A DNA stretch of 64,000 nucleotides. Origin: Bradyrhizobium frederickii. Lineage in GTDB: Bacteria; Pseudomonadota; Alphaproteobacteria; Rhizobiales; Xanthobacteraceae. How positions within the stretch are numbered: the first letter of the stretch is position 1; every line of letters begins with the position of its first letter. The stretch covers positions 1 through 64,000 of the forward strand of contig NZ_SPQS01000010.1 in the NCBI RefSeq assembly GCF_004570865.1, in the 5' to 3' direction. A program made the position numbers and the translations under genes. The notes beneath the pieces were generated by a model that saw only the letters and a list, made by a program, of their open reading frames with translations, did no database searches and was not told the origin of the DNA. Below, piece by piece: positions 8,954-20,487 of the stretch.

Positions 8954-9267
8954 AGAGCGGAATCTCCTCGGGGAATGTGCACAAATGCCCGCAGCCAAAG
9001 ACTTGAAACCATGGCGGAAAGCGGCGCGCTTAGACTAAAGTCGCAAGTTCTGCAATTTGCGTTGTCCTGTCGCACCCTGCAACCCTAGCATGGCGTTCAG
9101 CGGCGCGGGGTAGGGACGCTCCGGGATTTCGCGACCTTGTGAGCGGACGGGAACCGCTGCATCCGCGAGGAATTCGCATCCAGCTCGGGGGTTATCGCTT
9201 CCAGCGTCAAGCAGGATCGGCTCTCCACGCGGGCCGCCTGCCGCAACATGCGTGGGGGAGGAACACC
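8954..9267. other. Divergent intergenic region, ABC transporter / lldP
   Basis: 314 bases that must hold both divergent promoters. No protein-like frame, repeat or obvious palindrome was found. Confidence 0.45.
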
Positions 9268-10932
<1,665 letters not shown>

Positions 10933-10956
10933 CAGGCCACGTCCGGCTTTCGACGC

Positions 10957-10992
10957 AGATCCCCGCGAGGTTCGCCCTCGCGGGGATCTTTG
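10957..10992 (+). terminator. Terminator of lldP
   Basis: A 14-bp perfect inverted repeat, AGATCCCCGCGAGG / CCTCGCGGGGATCT, with loop TTCGC, 24 bases past the stop. The trailing T-tract is short. Confidence 0.8.
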
Positions 10993-11071
10993 CATCCGGG
11001 CAGCGCGAACCTTCTCAATGGCGCCGCCGTCTTATAGAAGGTGCGGAAAATCAGGTCGGACGAGAGGTCTC

Positions 11072-11470
11072 ATGGTTCTGTTCAAGCGGTTGGTGTGTGC
11101 GGCGGTTGCAATACTCGCGATGTCCACGCTCGCGCGTGCCGAGGACGGTTTTCCGTTCGGCACCGAGATGACGCTGGAAGCGTTGCCGCAGGCAGGCTCC
11201 AAACGGATTCCGAACATCGAGATCGGCGACCACGGCGAGGTCGTGCTGGAGCTCTGGTGCAAGGGCGGCAAGGGCCAGTTCTCGGTCGCCGGCAACACCG
11301 TGATCTTCGTTCCCGGACAGATCCAGGACCGCTCCTGCCCGCCGGCAAGAGCCCAGGCCGACGACGAGCTCGTCGCGGCGCTCGCCAGCGTCGAGACCTG
11401 GAAGCGTCAGGGCGATGTGCTGACCCTGATCGGCCCCAAGCCGCTGCGGTTCAGGACGACGGGGAATTAG
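11072..11470 (+). CDS. Secreted META-domain-like protein
   Basis: A 132-residue periplasmic protein with signal peptide ending LARA-ED. The C-terminal part (NTVIFVPGQIQDRSCPP, then a helix ELVAALASVETWK and a strand RQGDVLTLIG) resembles the META/HslJ fold, but the match is by pattern only. C80 and C108 (approximate) might form a disulfide. The start follows CGAGAGG. Function unknown. Confidence 0.75.
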   Translation: MVLFKRLVCAAVAILAMSTLARAEDGFPFGTEMTLEALPQAGSKRIPNIEIGDHGEVVLELWCKGGKGQFSVAGNTVIFVPGQIQDRSCPPARAQADDELVAALASVETWKRQGDVLTLIGPKPLRFRTTGN

Positions 11471-11479
11471 GGCTCTCGT

Positions 11480-11606
11480 GTCCCGGACCAGGCGCGTCGC
11501 GCAAGCGACGCGCCGCAGAGCCGGGACCCAGACTCTCCGCGATCCAGTCTCTGGCCTCTGGGCTCCGGCTCGTAGCGCTTCGCGCTACGTCCGGGGCATG
11601 GCGTAC
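11480..11606. repeat. Palindromic intergenic repeats
   Basis: Several nested hairpins: GTCCCGG near 11486 against CCGGGAC near 11520, GCGTCGCGCAAGCGACGC, and GTAGCGCTTCGCGCTAC near 11572. This resembles the other dispersed palindromic elements here, but no second copy was matched. Confidence 0.55.
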
Positions 11607-11607
11607 G

Positions 11608-12819
11608 TCACTTCCACACCGACTTGTCGGCGTCCCAGCGCTGACCCCTGAGCTCCCTGGCGAGCGCCTCGATCGAACCGTTGTCGTCGGGCTGGTCGCC
11701 TTCCTCGTCGACCGAGGCGTCGTCGGAGAGATTGAGCTTGGCGCCGCTGCTCTCGTCGGCGGTCGTCGTCGCGGGGCTGCCGATCCAGAGCATGAGCTTG
11801 TCGGTGGTGCCGGGCTTGTCCGGCGAGACGAGCCCCGTGACCTCGATTGTGTCGGTCAGCTCGAGCGCCGGAAAATCCTGGTTCGGGCGCTTGAAGACCA
11901 GCTTGAGCTTGCCCGTGGCGGAGTTGAAGCTTTGCGAGACCGGCTTTGCCGCGAGCGTTCGGCTCAAGACGTTCGAGACGGCGGTTGCCAGCTTGTTGCG
12001 GTTGATCTTGTCGCCCTCGCGCCAGTCGGCCGCGGCAAAGCGGATGGTGCGGTCCATCTCGGTCATGCCGGCGGTCCACCCTGCGGCAGTGACGCCTTGC
12101 ATCGCCTTGAACTTCGCCAGCAGCGCGCCGGCGCGCTCGGGATCGACCGACATGTTGATGGTCTGCTCGCCCGCGCGCAGCGCATCGCAGCCGACATTGA
12201 GGCTCGCAAGCGTCACCTCGACGTCCTGGCCCTTCAGGCTCTTCAGGAAGTCGGTCGCCGCATCCAGCTTGACCTTGACCGCGATCGCCTCCGGCGAAAC
12301 GTCGGTAAAATCCTTCGGCTGCGCCGTGATGCCGTCGTCGGAGGTCTGGTTGTCCAGGAATTCCTTCTCGCTGAGATCGGAATTGTCGGGCGAGGTGACC
12401 TCGGTCACCGCCTGGCCGATGCTGATCTGGCCGCGAAACTCGAAGAAGTCTCCGCTCTGCTTGCGCAGCAGCTTGACGCTGACGGGCGCCTTCTCACTGA
12501 TGCTCTGCGTGGTGCCGGTCAGCGTCTGGCCCGCGACCTGGAGATTGACGACGAAGCGGTCCTTGCGGTCGGAATTCTTCGCGATCGGGTAACAGACGTC
12601 GAGCACGGCCGCGGTGACCGTCTTGCCCTGGCGCGTCTCCTTCAGGATCACGTCGGCATTGCCGTCCATCAACCCGTCGATCGAGGTGAAATAGCGCGTC
12701 TCCACGCCGCCGGGCGCCGTGGCCTTGGGCGACAGCTTCATCTGGGCGGAGGCGACCTTCGGTGAAGCTGCCAGCAAAACCGCCAACAGGGCTGTCGAAC
12801 AAACCAGAAGCGCGCGCAT
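11608..12819 (-). CDS. Secreted protein of unknown function
   Basis: A 403-residue exported protein with signal peptide ending KVASA-QM. No recognised domain. It has mixed alpha/beta character, a Cys pair (one in DVCYPIAKN, one in NVGCDALRAG) and an acidic, disordered stretch near the C-terminus (DDASVDEEGDQPDDNG). The start ATG 12819 has TTGAGGA at correct spacing; ATG 12828 would leave the site too close. It lies downstream of groEL on the same strand but beyond the groEL terminator. Function not assigned. Confidence 0.8.
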   Translation of the reverse strand: MRALLVCSTALLAVLLAASPKVASAQMKLSPKATAPGGVETRYFTSIDGLMDGNADVILKETRQGKTVTAAVLDVCYPIAKNSDRKDRFVVNLQVAGQTLTGTTQSISEKAPVSVKLLRKQSGDFFEFRGQISIGQAVTEVTSPDNSDLSEKEFLDNQTSDDGITAQPKDFTDVSPEAIAVKVKLDAATDFLKSLKGQDVEVTLASLNVGCDALRAGEQTINMSVDPERAGALLAKFKAMQGVTAAGWTAGMTEMDRTIRFAAADWREGDKINRNKLATAVSNVLSRTLAAKPVSQSFNSATGKLKLVFKRPNQDFPALELTDTIEVTGLVSPDKPGTTDKLMLWIGSPATTTADESSGAKLNLSDDASVDEEGDQPDDNGSIEALARELRGQRWDADKSVWK

Positions 12820-12905
12820 CGACGACATCCTCAAGCAATCAGAATCGGCGCCACCGTAGTGGGTTTTGGCCGTGGATTGAATCGGAAAGCGGTACCCATC
12901 GTTCC

Positions 12906-12936
12906 CAAAAAGAAGGCCGCCCGGAGGCGGCCTTCA
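12906..12936 (-). terminator. Terminator of groESL
   Basis: A 10-bp perfect stem, GAAGGCCGCC / GGCGGCCTTC, with loop CGGA; in the minus direction it is followed by TTTTT. It lies 26 bases past the groEL stop. Confidence 0.92.
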
Positions 12937-12960
12937 CAACATTGTCGTGCAAGGATGGAC

Positions 12961-14592
<1,632 letters not shown>

Positions 14593-14668
14593 TTCTGCAG
14601 TCCCTCGTGTTTCGTGATTGGCTCGTCGCATCGCTTCCGGGATCCGAAGATCGAACCCCGGCGGAATG

Positions 14669-14702
14669 ATGGATGCCCGGATCGCTTGGATCCGGGCATG
14701 AC
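14669..14702. repeat. Half copy of dispersed repeat family B inside groESL
   Basis: GGATGCCCGGATC-GCTT-GGATCCGGGCATGAC is a hairpin matching the right half of family B (47822, 60788). It sits between groES and groEL and would be transcribed as part of the operon. Confidence 0.75.
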
Positions 14703-14729
14703 ATTCAGCGGCTGTTCAGGCGGATGGCC

Positions 14730-15026
14730 TTAGGCCAGCACGCCCATGATGTCCGACTCCTTCATGATCAGGAGCTCTTCGTTGTCGATCTTGACCTCGG
14801 TGCCCGACCACTTGCCGAACAGCACGCGGTCGCCGACCTTGAGGTCGATCGGGGTCAGCTTGCCGGTCTCGTCGCGGCCGCCGGGGCCGACGGCGACGAC
14901 CTCGCCCTGGGACGGCTTTTCCTTGGCAGTGTCCGGAATGATGATGCCGCCCTTGGTCTTTTCCTCGGCGTCGATACGTTTGACCACGACACGGTCATGC
15001 AGCGGACGAAATTTGGATTTAGCCAT
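14730..15026 (-). CDS. groES: Co-chaperonin GroES (10 kDa)
   Basis: A 98-residue cap of the GroEL ring. It has the conserved RPLHDRVVVKRI start, the mobile loop EEKTKGGIIIPDTAKEKP, which docks on GroEL, and the roof region VGPGGRDETGK. The start follows CCAAAGGGAAACGTC. First gene of the operon; promoter and CIRCE operator lie 94-160 bases upstream. Confidence 0.98.
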   Translation of the reverse strand: MAKSKFRPLHDRVVVKRIDAEEKTKGGIIIPDTAKEKPSQGEVVAVGPGGRDETGKLTPIDLKVGDRVLFGKWSGTEVKIDNEELLIMKESDIMGVLA

Positions 15027-15119
15027 GACGTTTCCCTTTGGAGGCTCGCTTCGGAAGTAGTGGAAGTGGGTGCGGCGGCGCTTCCGTCCATCCCCTATCC
15101 CAGGGTTCGAACGACGCGC

Positions 15120-15146
15120 TTAGCAATCGGGCTTTCCGAGTGCTAA
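15120..15146 (-). promoter_or_regulatory. CIRCE operator (HrcA site) of groESL
   Basis: The inverted repeat TTAGCAATC-N9-GAGTGCTAA matches the CIRCE consensus TTAGCACTC-N9-GAGTGCTAA with one mismatch, the A at 15126. It lies just downstream of the predicted transcription start, where HrcA binding would block transcription until heat shock. Confidence 0.93.
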
Positions 15147-15157
15147 TAGTGGGCTCG

Positions 15158-15186
15158 GAAATATGGCTTGGCCGCGATCCTGTCAA
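15158..15186 (-). promoter_or_regulatory. Predicted groESL promoter
   Basis: On the minus strand: TTGACA (15186-15181), a 17-base spacer, then TATTTC (15163-15158). This is a perfect -35 and a fair -10 for the housekeeping sigma factor. Transcription would start near 15151, immediately before CIRCE. Confidence 0.75.
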
Positions 15187-15342
15187 GCAAAGGTGGTTAA
15201 GCGATTGGTGAGGCGGATATAGGATGGTGGCATTGGAAACTTGTTCGGGGCGCCGACGTATCGAAGGACGTCATTGCTCCGGCAGCTTTTTTGCGCTTGG
15301 CTGCGTGAGGGGTGCGGCCATGGTCTTGCTCGGGGGAATGCC

Positions 15343-15861
15343 ATGATCAGTTCAGCTCACGCGCGCACGGTTGCCAATCTGGCAGCCGCCTCTTGTCTGG
15401 CGCTGCTGCTGGGCGCCTGTGGCGGCGGCATGAGCCTGCCGTCCTTCTCGTCCGCGCCGCCGCCCGAAGCGGAGCCCGGCGTCGCCCCGGAAATGCCTGC
15501 GACCATTCGCGCCGACGAGATCGTGGGCCGCTGGGGTCTGGCCTCGTTCCAGAACCCGGCCGACCGCGCCCGCACCGAGGCGGCCGCCCGGGCCCAGTGC
15601 AAGAATCCCTACGTGATCACCGCCGGTTCCTCCGGCGGCGTGATCATGCATCTGGCTGACCAGGCGACGCCCCAGGAGCTGCGGCTGAAGGGCTCGCCGA
15701 GCGGCAAGAACTACATCGGACCGGCGGGGCCGACCCCCGGCGAGCAGGACCGCGAAATCGTCTCCTTCGACGGCCGCGTCCTGATCACCCGCTTCATCGA
15801 CAAGGACGCCGCCACCCGCTACGGCAACATGGTCTACGTCCGCTGCGCACCGAGGGCTTAA
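15343..15861 (+). CDS. Lipoprotein of unknown function
   Basis: A 172-residue outer- or inner-membrane lipoprotein. The signal peptide ends in lipobox LLGAC, so C27 would be lipidated. A Pro-rich linker is followed by a small domain beginning IVGRWGLASFQNPADR, which occurs widely in rhizobial lipoproteins but has no established role as far as I can tell. The start follows CGGGGGAATGCC. It is divergent from groESL. Confidence 0.82.
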   Translation: MISSAHARTVANLAAASCLALLLGACGGGMSLPSFSSAPPPEAEPGVAPEMPATIRADEIVGRWGLASFQNPADRARTEAAARAQCKNPYVITAGSSGGVIMHLADQATPQELRLKGSPSGKNYIGPAGPTPGEQDREIVSFDGRVLITRFIDKDAATRYGNMVYVRCAPRA

Positions 15862-15875
15862 AGGCGATCGTGCGA

Positions 15876-16034
15876 CTTCCCCTCTCCCCCCAAGTGGGAG
15901 AGGCGGCTCGCCGCGTAGCGGCGAGACGGGTGAGGGGGCTCTCTCCCCACGTCTAACTCGCATTGGAATGCGCGGAGAGACACCCCTCATCCGGCGCTTC
16001 GCGCCACCTTCTCCCACAAGGGGAGAAGGGGCAG
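15876..16034. repeat. Dispersed repeat family F, copy 1
   Basis: About 155 bases with nested hairpins: CCCCTCTCCC...GTGGGAGAGG, CTCGCCGCGTAGCGGCGAG, and the end block CTCATCCGGCGCTTCGCGCC followed by CTTCTCCCACAAGGGGAGAAG. The end block recurs almost unchanged at 42371-42416. Confidence 0.75.
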
Positions 16035-16057
16035 TCGCTTGTTGGGCGATAGAAATC

Positions 16058-16090
16058 AAAAAAACGCCGGCCTCGTGGCCGGCGTTTTGT
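16058..16090 (-). terminator. Terminator of the cheZ-like gene
   Basis: A 12-bp perfect stem, AAAACGCCGGCC / GGCCGGCGTTTT, with loop TCGT, flanked by A and T runs on both sides, so it could work in either direction. It lies 22 bases past the stop of the minus-strand gene. Confidence 0.9.
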
Positions 16091-16111
16091 TTTTCTGTCG
16101 GTCTTGCGCGC

Positions 16112-16897
16112 TCAGTCGAACAGCGCGTCGATGTCGTCCTGCGAGGCGTGGCCGACGTCGCCGTTGAGCTTCGGGCCGTTGAGAAGCTTTTCGTCCTCGC
16201 TGCGATTGTCCACCTGCGGCGGCACGTGGGACTTGATCGCGTCGACGCCGCCCCAGATGTCCATCATCGCATTGATGTGCTGCTCGATGAACTTCATCGT
16301 GGTCATGACCTTGCTGATGCGCTGGCCGGTCAGGTCCTGGAAGTTGCAGGCTTCGAAGATCGAGATGACACGTTCCTGGATGTCGTCGGCGAGCCGCTTC
16401 TGCTGGTCGATCGAGTCCACCTTGGACATGGCGCTGGCGGCCTGGTCGATCGATTCCGCGGCTTCGAGGATCTGCTGCGTCGCCTGCTCGGTGCCGCCGA
16501 CCACCGCGCCGAGCTCGCCATTGACCTTGGCCATTTCGCCGCCGTCAAAGCTCTTGCCGTGCAGCGTCGCGATTTCGCGCTTGGTGCGGTCGATGGCGTC
16601 GTGGATGAGGTCGAGCTCGACCTTCAGCTTCTCGCACTGCTCGATCTGGGCCCGATAGGTCTCGAGCATCGTGCGCGCCTCGGAAAGCTCGTGGGCGGTG
16701 GAGGCGTCGATCGCCGCCATGGCCGCGCTACCGGACAGCGGGGCCGCCGTGATGCCCTTCGCCATCTGCGCGCGGATCGCGCGTAGCTCGGCCATGATCT
16801 CGCTATGCATCGGGATTGCCTCTTCGGTTACGTCCAAAATCGGCATCTCGCCACCAGCGATGTCCTCGACGCGAAAACGTTTGCGGTGAACAGCCAT
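16112..16897 (-). CDS. cheZ: CheZ-family phosphatase
   Basis: A 261-residue, mostly helical protein that probably removes phosphate from CheY-P. The catalytic signature of CheZ is present as FQDLTGQ at 186-192, so D188 and Q192 align with E. coli D143 and Q147. The C-terminus SQDDIDALFD resembles the CheY-binding tail after a flexible linker. Residues about 70-180 are long coiled-coil-like helices. The start follows GGGGGAGTATCCTG. It is alone, outside any che cluster; an orphan CheY lies at 60.4 kb. The partner is unproven. Confidence 0.82.
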   Translation of the reverse strand: MAVHRKRFRVEDIAGGEMPILDVTEEAIPMHSEIMAELRAIRAQMAKGITAAPLSGSAAMAAIDASTAHELSEARTMLETYRAQIEQCEKLKVELDLIHDAIDRTKREIATLHGKSFDGGEMAKVNGELGAVVGGTEQATQQILEAAESIDQAASAMSKVDSIDQQKRLADDIQERVISIFEACNFQDLTGQRISKVMTTMKFIEQHINAMMDIWGGVDAIKSHVPPQVDNRSEDEKLLNGPKLNGDVGHASQDDIDALFD

Positions 16898-17212
16898 CAG
16901 GATACTCCCCCACCTCACTCACGCGTCTTTGTAGGCAGAAGCGATTTAACACGAAGTTCACAGCCGGAACTGTTGTGCTGCGTCGCGCGCCGGGGTGCAA
17001 AGAAGCGATTAACCATGGCCGCGCCGCGTTCATCGAAAATAAACGCTGATCGCCAAATTGCCGCTTCGCTCGCGACGTGGTGAATCCAAACACGCTTTCC
17101 GTTTACCAAACAAAACGGCTTTTGCCTTTTATTGACCACGTCGAAGGGCGCGGACCAGCCATCAGCTCTCCACGACGCATGTGATCTAGACGAAACAGTA
17201 CAGAGTACGTCG
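16898..17212. other. Divergent intergenic region, cheZ-like / L,D-transpeptidase
   Basis: 315 bases with lower GC than its flanks and no protein-like frame. It must hold two divergent promoters; none could be fixed by eye. Confidence 0.45.
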
Positions 17213-18040
17213 ATGTTCAAGAAAATGTCTGTCGCGCTGCTCGGCAGCGCTTGCACCTTCATTGTCGGCGCGAACGAGGCCAGCGCCTTCGACAACGCCG
17301 TGCCGAACGATCCGCCCGCGGTGCTCTATGCGCCGCAGGTGCCGCCCGCGCCGGTGCGCGTCGCCTCCAATTCGAACATGGGCGGCGGTTTCATCGAATT
17401 CCTGTTCGGCGACGGTCCCGGCCGCGGTCCGGCCTACGCGCCCGAGCGGCCGGTGTATCAGCAGCAGCCGGCTTATTACGATCAGCGCCGCCTGCCGCCG
17501 GTGGGCGAGCCGCAGATGCAAGGCGGATATCAACAAGGCGGATATCAGCAGGGTACGCTGCAGCAGGACGCGGTCGATCCGCGGCAGCGTCAGTTCGATC
17601 CGAAATTCGAGAAACAACTCGTTGACTATAGCGGCAAGGAAAGTCCCGGCACGATCGTGGTCGATACGCCGAACAAGTTCCTCTACCTCGTCGAGGGCAA
17701 CGGCCGGGCGATGCGCTATGGCATCGGCGTCGGGCGCCCCGGCTTCACCTGGTCCGGCGTGAAGTCGATCACGGCCAAGCGCGAATGGCCGGACTGGACG
17801 CCGCCAGCCGAGATGCTGGCGCGCCGGCCGGATCTACCCCGGCACATGGAGGGCGGCCCGGAGAATCCGCTCGGTGCCCGCGCGATGTATCTGGGCTCGA
17901 CGCTCTATCGCATCCACGGCTCCAACGAGCCCTGGACCATCGGCACCAATGTGTCCTCCGGCTGCATCCGCATGCGCAACGAGGACGTCATCGACCTCTA
18001 TGGCCGCGTCAATGTCGGCACCAAGGTCGTGGTGATGTGA
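17213..18040 (+). CDS. L,D-transpeptidase (YkuD family)
   Basis: A 275-residue periplasmic enzyme of cell-wall remodelling, either making 3-3 peptidoglycan crosslinks or attaching proteins to the wall. The signal peptide ends near NEASA-FD; a Pro/Gln/Tyr-rich linker with GGYQQGGYQQ repeats follows; the YkuD domain fills the C-terminal half with H235 and catalytic C251 in HGSNEPW...SSGCIRM. The start ATG 17213 begins the signal peptide, though its ribosome site is weak. Confidence 0.92.
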   Translation: MFKKMSVALLGSACTFIVGANEASAFDNAVPNDPPAVLYAPQVPPAPVRVASNSNMGGGFIEFLFGDGPGRGPAYAPERPVYQQQPAYYDQRRLPPVGEPQMQGGYQQGGYQQGTLQQDAVDPRQRQFDPKFEKQLVDYSGKESPGTIVVDTPNKFLYLVEGNGRAMRYGIGVGRPGFTWSGVKSITAKREWPDWTPPAEMLARRPDLPRHMEGGPENPLGARAMYLGSTLYRIHGSNEPWTIGTNVSSGCIRMRNEDVIDLYGRVNVGTKVVVM

Positions 18041-18144
18041 AGCGTCATGCGCTCGATGCAGCGATCAAATCCGATTGCCGCGCCGACTCGAAATGCGCGG
18101 CATCCAAGTGGGCGCTGCCGCCGCCGAACGCCTGCCTGAAGGGT

Positions 18145-18366
18145 CTATGATTGCTGACGGTGCCGCAACCCGAGACGAGGGACAGCGGAGCGGCGACGAC
18201 GAGTTGACGAGGCCGGATGCGGTGCGCGAGCCGAGCGGTTCAAGCGCCGCACCGTCAGCTCCGCCTTCCTGATGCGCTCGTGCAGTCCTTCCAACTCGTA
18301 CAATTCGGTGATGAGATGTGTTGTGACGTCGCTCAGGCTTGCAATGCGCTGCTGAAGTGGACTCAT
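18145..18366 (-). CDS. Small coiled-coil-like protein
   Basis: A 73-residue hypothetical protein. Residues 1-40 form an amphipathic helix (LSDVTTHLITELYELEGLHE); the rest is Arg/Ser-rich and probably disordered. GAAGGG lies nine bases before ATG 18366. No function is recognised. Kept because the N-terminal helix and ribosome site look real; the basic tail could be non-functional. Confidence 0.5.
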   Translation of the reverse strand: MSPLQQRIASLSDVTTHLITELYELEGLHERIRKAELTVRRLNRSARAPHPASSTRRRRSAVPRLGLRHRQQS

Positions 18367-18637
18367 TCTCGAAACCCTTCGACTATAGCCAAGAGAGGCA
18401 GCCACGACGTGTGGCAAGCAACGTGTTCGCCCAGTTGAACACCTATGTCCAAATTTGGAAATCCGGGAGTCTACGTGCTGCACGTGTCGGAGTGCGATTT
18501 CGTTCTGTATGGTGAAGTCAGGCTCGTCTCGTGACGTTCTGCTCAGTGCTCTCCGACAAGCGCCGCATGCACTAATCATATTATATCGATTGGCCTCCTT
18601 GCGGGTGATGGCCGAGCGGACGCTTGAGCTCTGCTTC
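18367..18637. other. Intergenic region with an AT-rich patch
   Basis: No gene-like frame. It contains ACTAATCATATTATATCGAT (18571-18590), an AT-rich island unusual for this sequence, which could be a promoter. Confidence 0.4.
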
Positions 18638-18667
18638 GAAAGAAATCGGCCGCCCGGAGGCGGCCGT
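18638..18667 (-). terminator. Terminator of the DUF2076 gene
   Basis: An 8-bp perfect stem, CGGCCGCC / GGCGGCCG, with loop CGGA; in the minus direction it is followed by ATTTCTTT. It lies about 25 bases past the stop. Confidence 0.85.
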
Positions 18668-18690
18668 TCCACGTCTGTCGCTCGAATTGC

Positions 18691-19515
18691 CTACGCGTAA
18701 TCGCTGCCGCCGTCGTCGTCGCCGCCGAAGTCGCTGTCGTCGGCCGTGTCGAAGCTGTGGTCGCGATCGTCGCCGTAGTTCTGGTCGTTGTTGTCGCGGT
18801 CGTTCGACGCCTGGTCGGTGAAGCCCTGGCGGGACTCGCGATTCGAGCCGACGTCGTCGAGACCGGCATCGCGCGCGAGCGAGCCGCCGGACTGGTCGCT
18901 GCCGCTCCAAGGGCTTCCACCGGCGCTACGGTCACCGAGGCCATTGGTGTCGCCGAAAGCCTGCTGGTGCGATCCGCCCATCATGCCGCGGATGCTGGAG
19001 AGCAACAGCGAGCCGCCGACGACGCCGGCCGCGGCCGCGGCCGCCGTGCCGAGGAACGAGCCGCCGCCACCGCCGACCGGCGGAGCGCCATAGCCCTGAC
19101 CCGGGCCTTGTTGGCCGTAGGCCTGTCCGTAAGGCGGCGCACCGTAGCCCGGCTGCGTCTGCTGCGCCGCTCCGCCGCTGTTCCAGACTGGCCTCTGCTC
19201 ACGCGGCGGCACGTTCGGAACCGAGCCGCGCGAGGGGCCTCCGCCGAACAGCGTGTCACGCATGGTGTCGAGGAAGCCGCCGGACTGCGCCTGTTCGGGC
19301 GCATGGGCCGCTTCCAGCTCCTGGATGCGGGCATTCGCGCGCTTCAGCGCCTCGTCCTGCACCAGCGTCGTCTGCACCAGCGCATAGACCGCGCCGGGCG
19401 CCTTGCGCAGCCCGTCGGAGATCGCGGCGATCGCATCGGGATCGCGCGGTGCATTTTCCAGCTTTGAAAGCCGGTCAAAAAGGTCGTCGACGAGCTGGCG
19501 TTCCTGCGGCGTCAT
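18691..19515 (-). CDS. DUF2076 family protein
   Basis: A 274-residue protein with the DUF2076 plan: an N-terminal helical part (MTPQERQLVDDLFDRL, then APGAVYALVQTTLVQDEAL), a Gly/Gln/Tyr/Pro-rich linker, a short Ala/Gly-rich hydrophobic segment (FLGTAAAAAAGVVGGSLLL) and an acidic Asp/Asn/Gly-rich tail. Role unknown; members are often described as periplasmic ligand-binding-like without proof. An AAAGGAGAG site sits just before ATG 19515. Confidence 0.88.
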   Translation of the reverse strand: MTPQERQLVDDLFDRLSKLENAPRDPDAIAAISDGLRKAPGAVYALVQTTLVQDEALKRANARIQELEAAHAPEQAQSGGFLDTMRDTLFGGGPSRGSVPNVPPREQRPVWNSGGAAQQTQPGYGAPPYGQAYGQQGPGQGYGAPPVGGGGGSFLGTAAAAAAGVVGGSLLLSSIRGMMGGSHQQAFGDTNGLGDRSAGGSPWSGSDQSGGSLARDAGLDDVGSNRESRQGFTDQASNDRDNNDQNYGDDRDHSFDTADDSDFGGDDDGGSDYA

Positions 19516-19641
19516 GATCTCTCTCCTTTGCGCAAAACCAAGCGCGCAGGAGATGTAGGGTTCCATTGTGGCCCCAACAGTGCCGGCCGGATTAAATTTC
19601 GGTATGCGACAAGCTGCCTCGCGGCTTGCCGTCCGCCGTCT

Positions 19642-20487
19642 TCACCCCAGCGTGGCGCCGCTGTCCGCCAGCAGACGCGCGAAGGCGTCGCTTGCGAGAT
19701 AGGCGTGCTCCCGCTCGCGGACATCGGTCATCGGGTCGAGGCCGGCAAGGACATCGTCGACGAAGCCGGGGTGGCACATCACGAGGCCGCCGTCGGGGAG
19801 GCCTTCCAGGAATTGCCGCATCAGCGCGCCGAAATCGGTCGCCCGCGTGAAGTCATAGGCGCCGGCGAAGCCGGGATTGAAGCTGAGGCCGGCGCTGCCG
19901 GCGCGGCGGCGGAATTGCGCGCTGAGGATATCGAGCACCATGGCCTTGGGGGAGGCCAGCCGCAGCTTGAGCGGCAGGTCGCGGCCGCACTGGCGCACCC
20001 AGGCGTTTGGCGCGGCGGCAACGACCGCATCGACGAAGCCGTCGCGGACCTGCGGATAGAGCTGCACATGCTGATGGCCGTCGACGAAGTCGGGTGCGCG
20101 GCCGAACGCCTCCGCGAAGGCGGCGAGCTGCGCCTTCACCTCGTTGCGGAAGAATTCGGGGTCGAGCCGCCGTAACACGCCCGCGCGCAGCAGCTTCGGA
20201 AACGGCATGAACATGTCGCCGTCGAGCGGACGGAAATGCATGGTGAGCGGCCGGAACGGCGCCGACAGCGTCACGTGCAATCCGATCGCGCAGCGCGGGC
20301 TCGCTGTCGCGGCGGCCTGGAGCGCTTCGACCTCGCTGCGCTCGATCGCCGGCCCCACCGTCATCACCGACGTGGCGTTGAGGCGACCGCGTTCGATCAG
20401 GTCGCGGATGGCACGGTTGACGCCCGGACTGATGCCGTAATCGTCGGCGCAGAGCCAGATCCGCCGCAGCTCCGCGGCCGCGCTCAT
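19642..20487 (-). CDS. YdjC/ChbG-family carbohydrate deacetylase
   Basis: A 281-residue metal-dependent deacetylase-fold protein. Motifs: ADDYGISPGVNRAI near the N-terminus (metal Asp), GLHVTLS, and DGHQHVQLYP with metal-binding histidines; HPGFVDD lies near the end. It overlaps the upstream glycosyltransferase by four bases (ATGA), so the two are translationally coupled and probably act on the same lipid-linked sugar. A hopanoid-type (HpnK-like) role is an alternative, but no other hopanoid genes are near. Confidence 0.85.
   Translation of the reverse strand: MSAAAELRRIWLCADDYGISPGVNRAIRDLIERGRLNATSVMTVGPAIERSEVEALQAAATASPRCAIGLHVTLSAPFRPLTMHFRPLDGDMFMPFPKLLRAGVLRRLDPEFFRNEVKAQLAAFAEAFGRAPDFVDGHQHVQLYPQVRDGFVDAVVAAAPNAWVRQCGRDLPLKLRLASPKAMVLDILSAQFRRRAGSAGLSFNPGFAGAYDFTRATDFGALMRQFLEGLPDGGLVMCHPGFVDDVLAGLDPMTDVREREHAYLASDAFARLLADSGATLG

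Noticed and set aside
18145..18672. 175-codon version of the small coiled-coil protein
   Set aside because: Upstream 102 codons are not protein-like and cross the terminator of the DUF2076 gene; the ATG at 18366 with its ribosome site is better.
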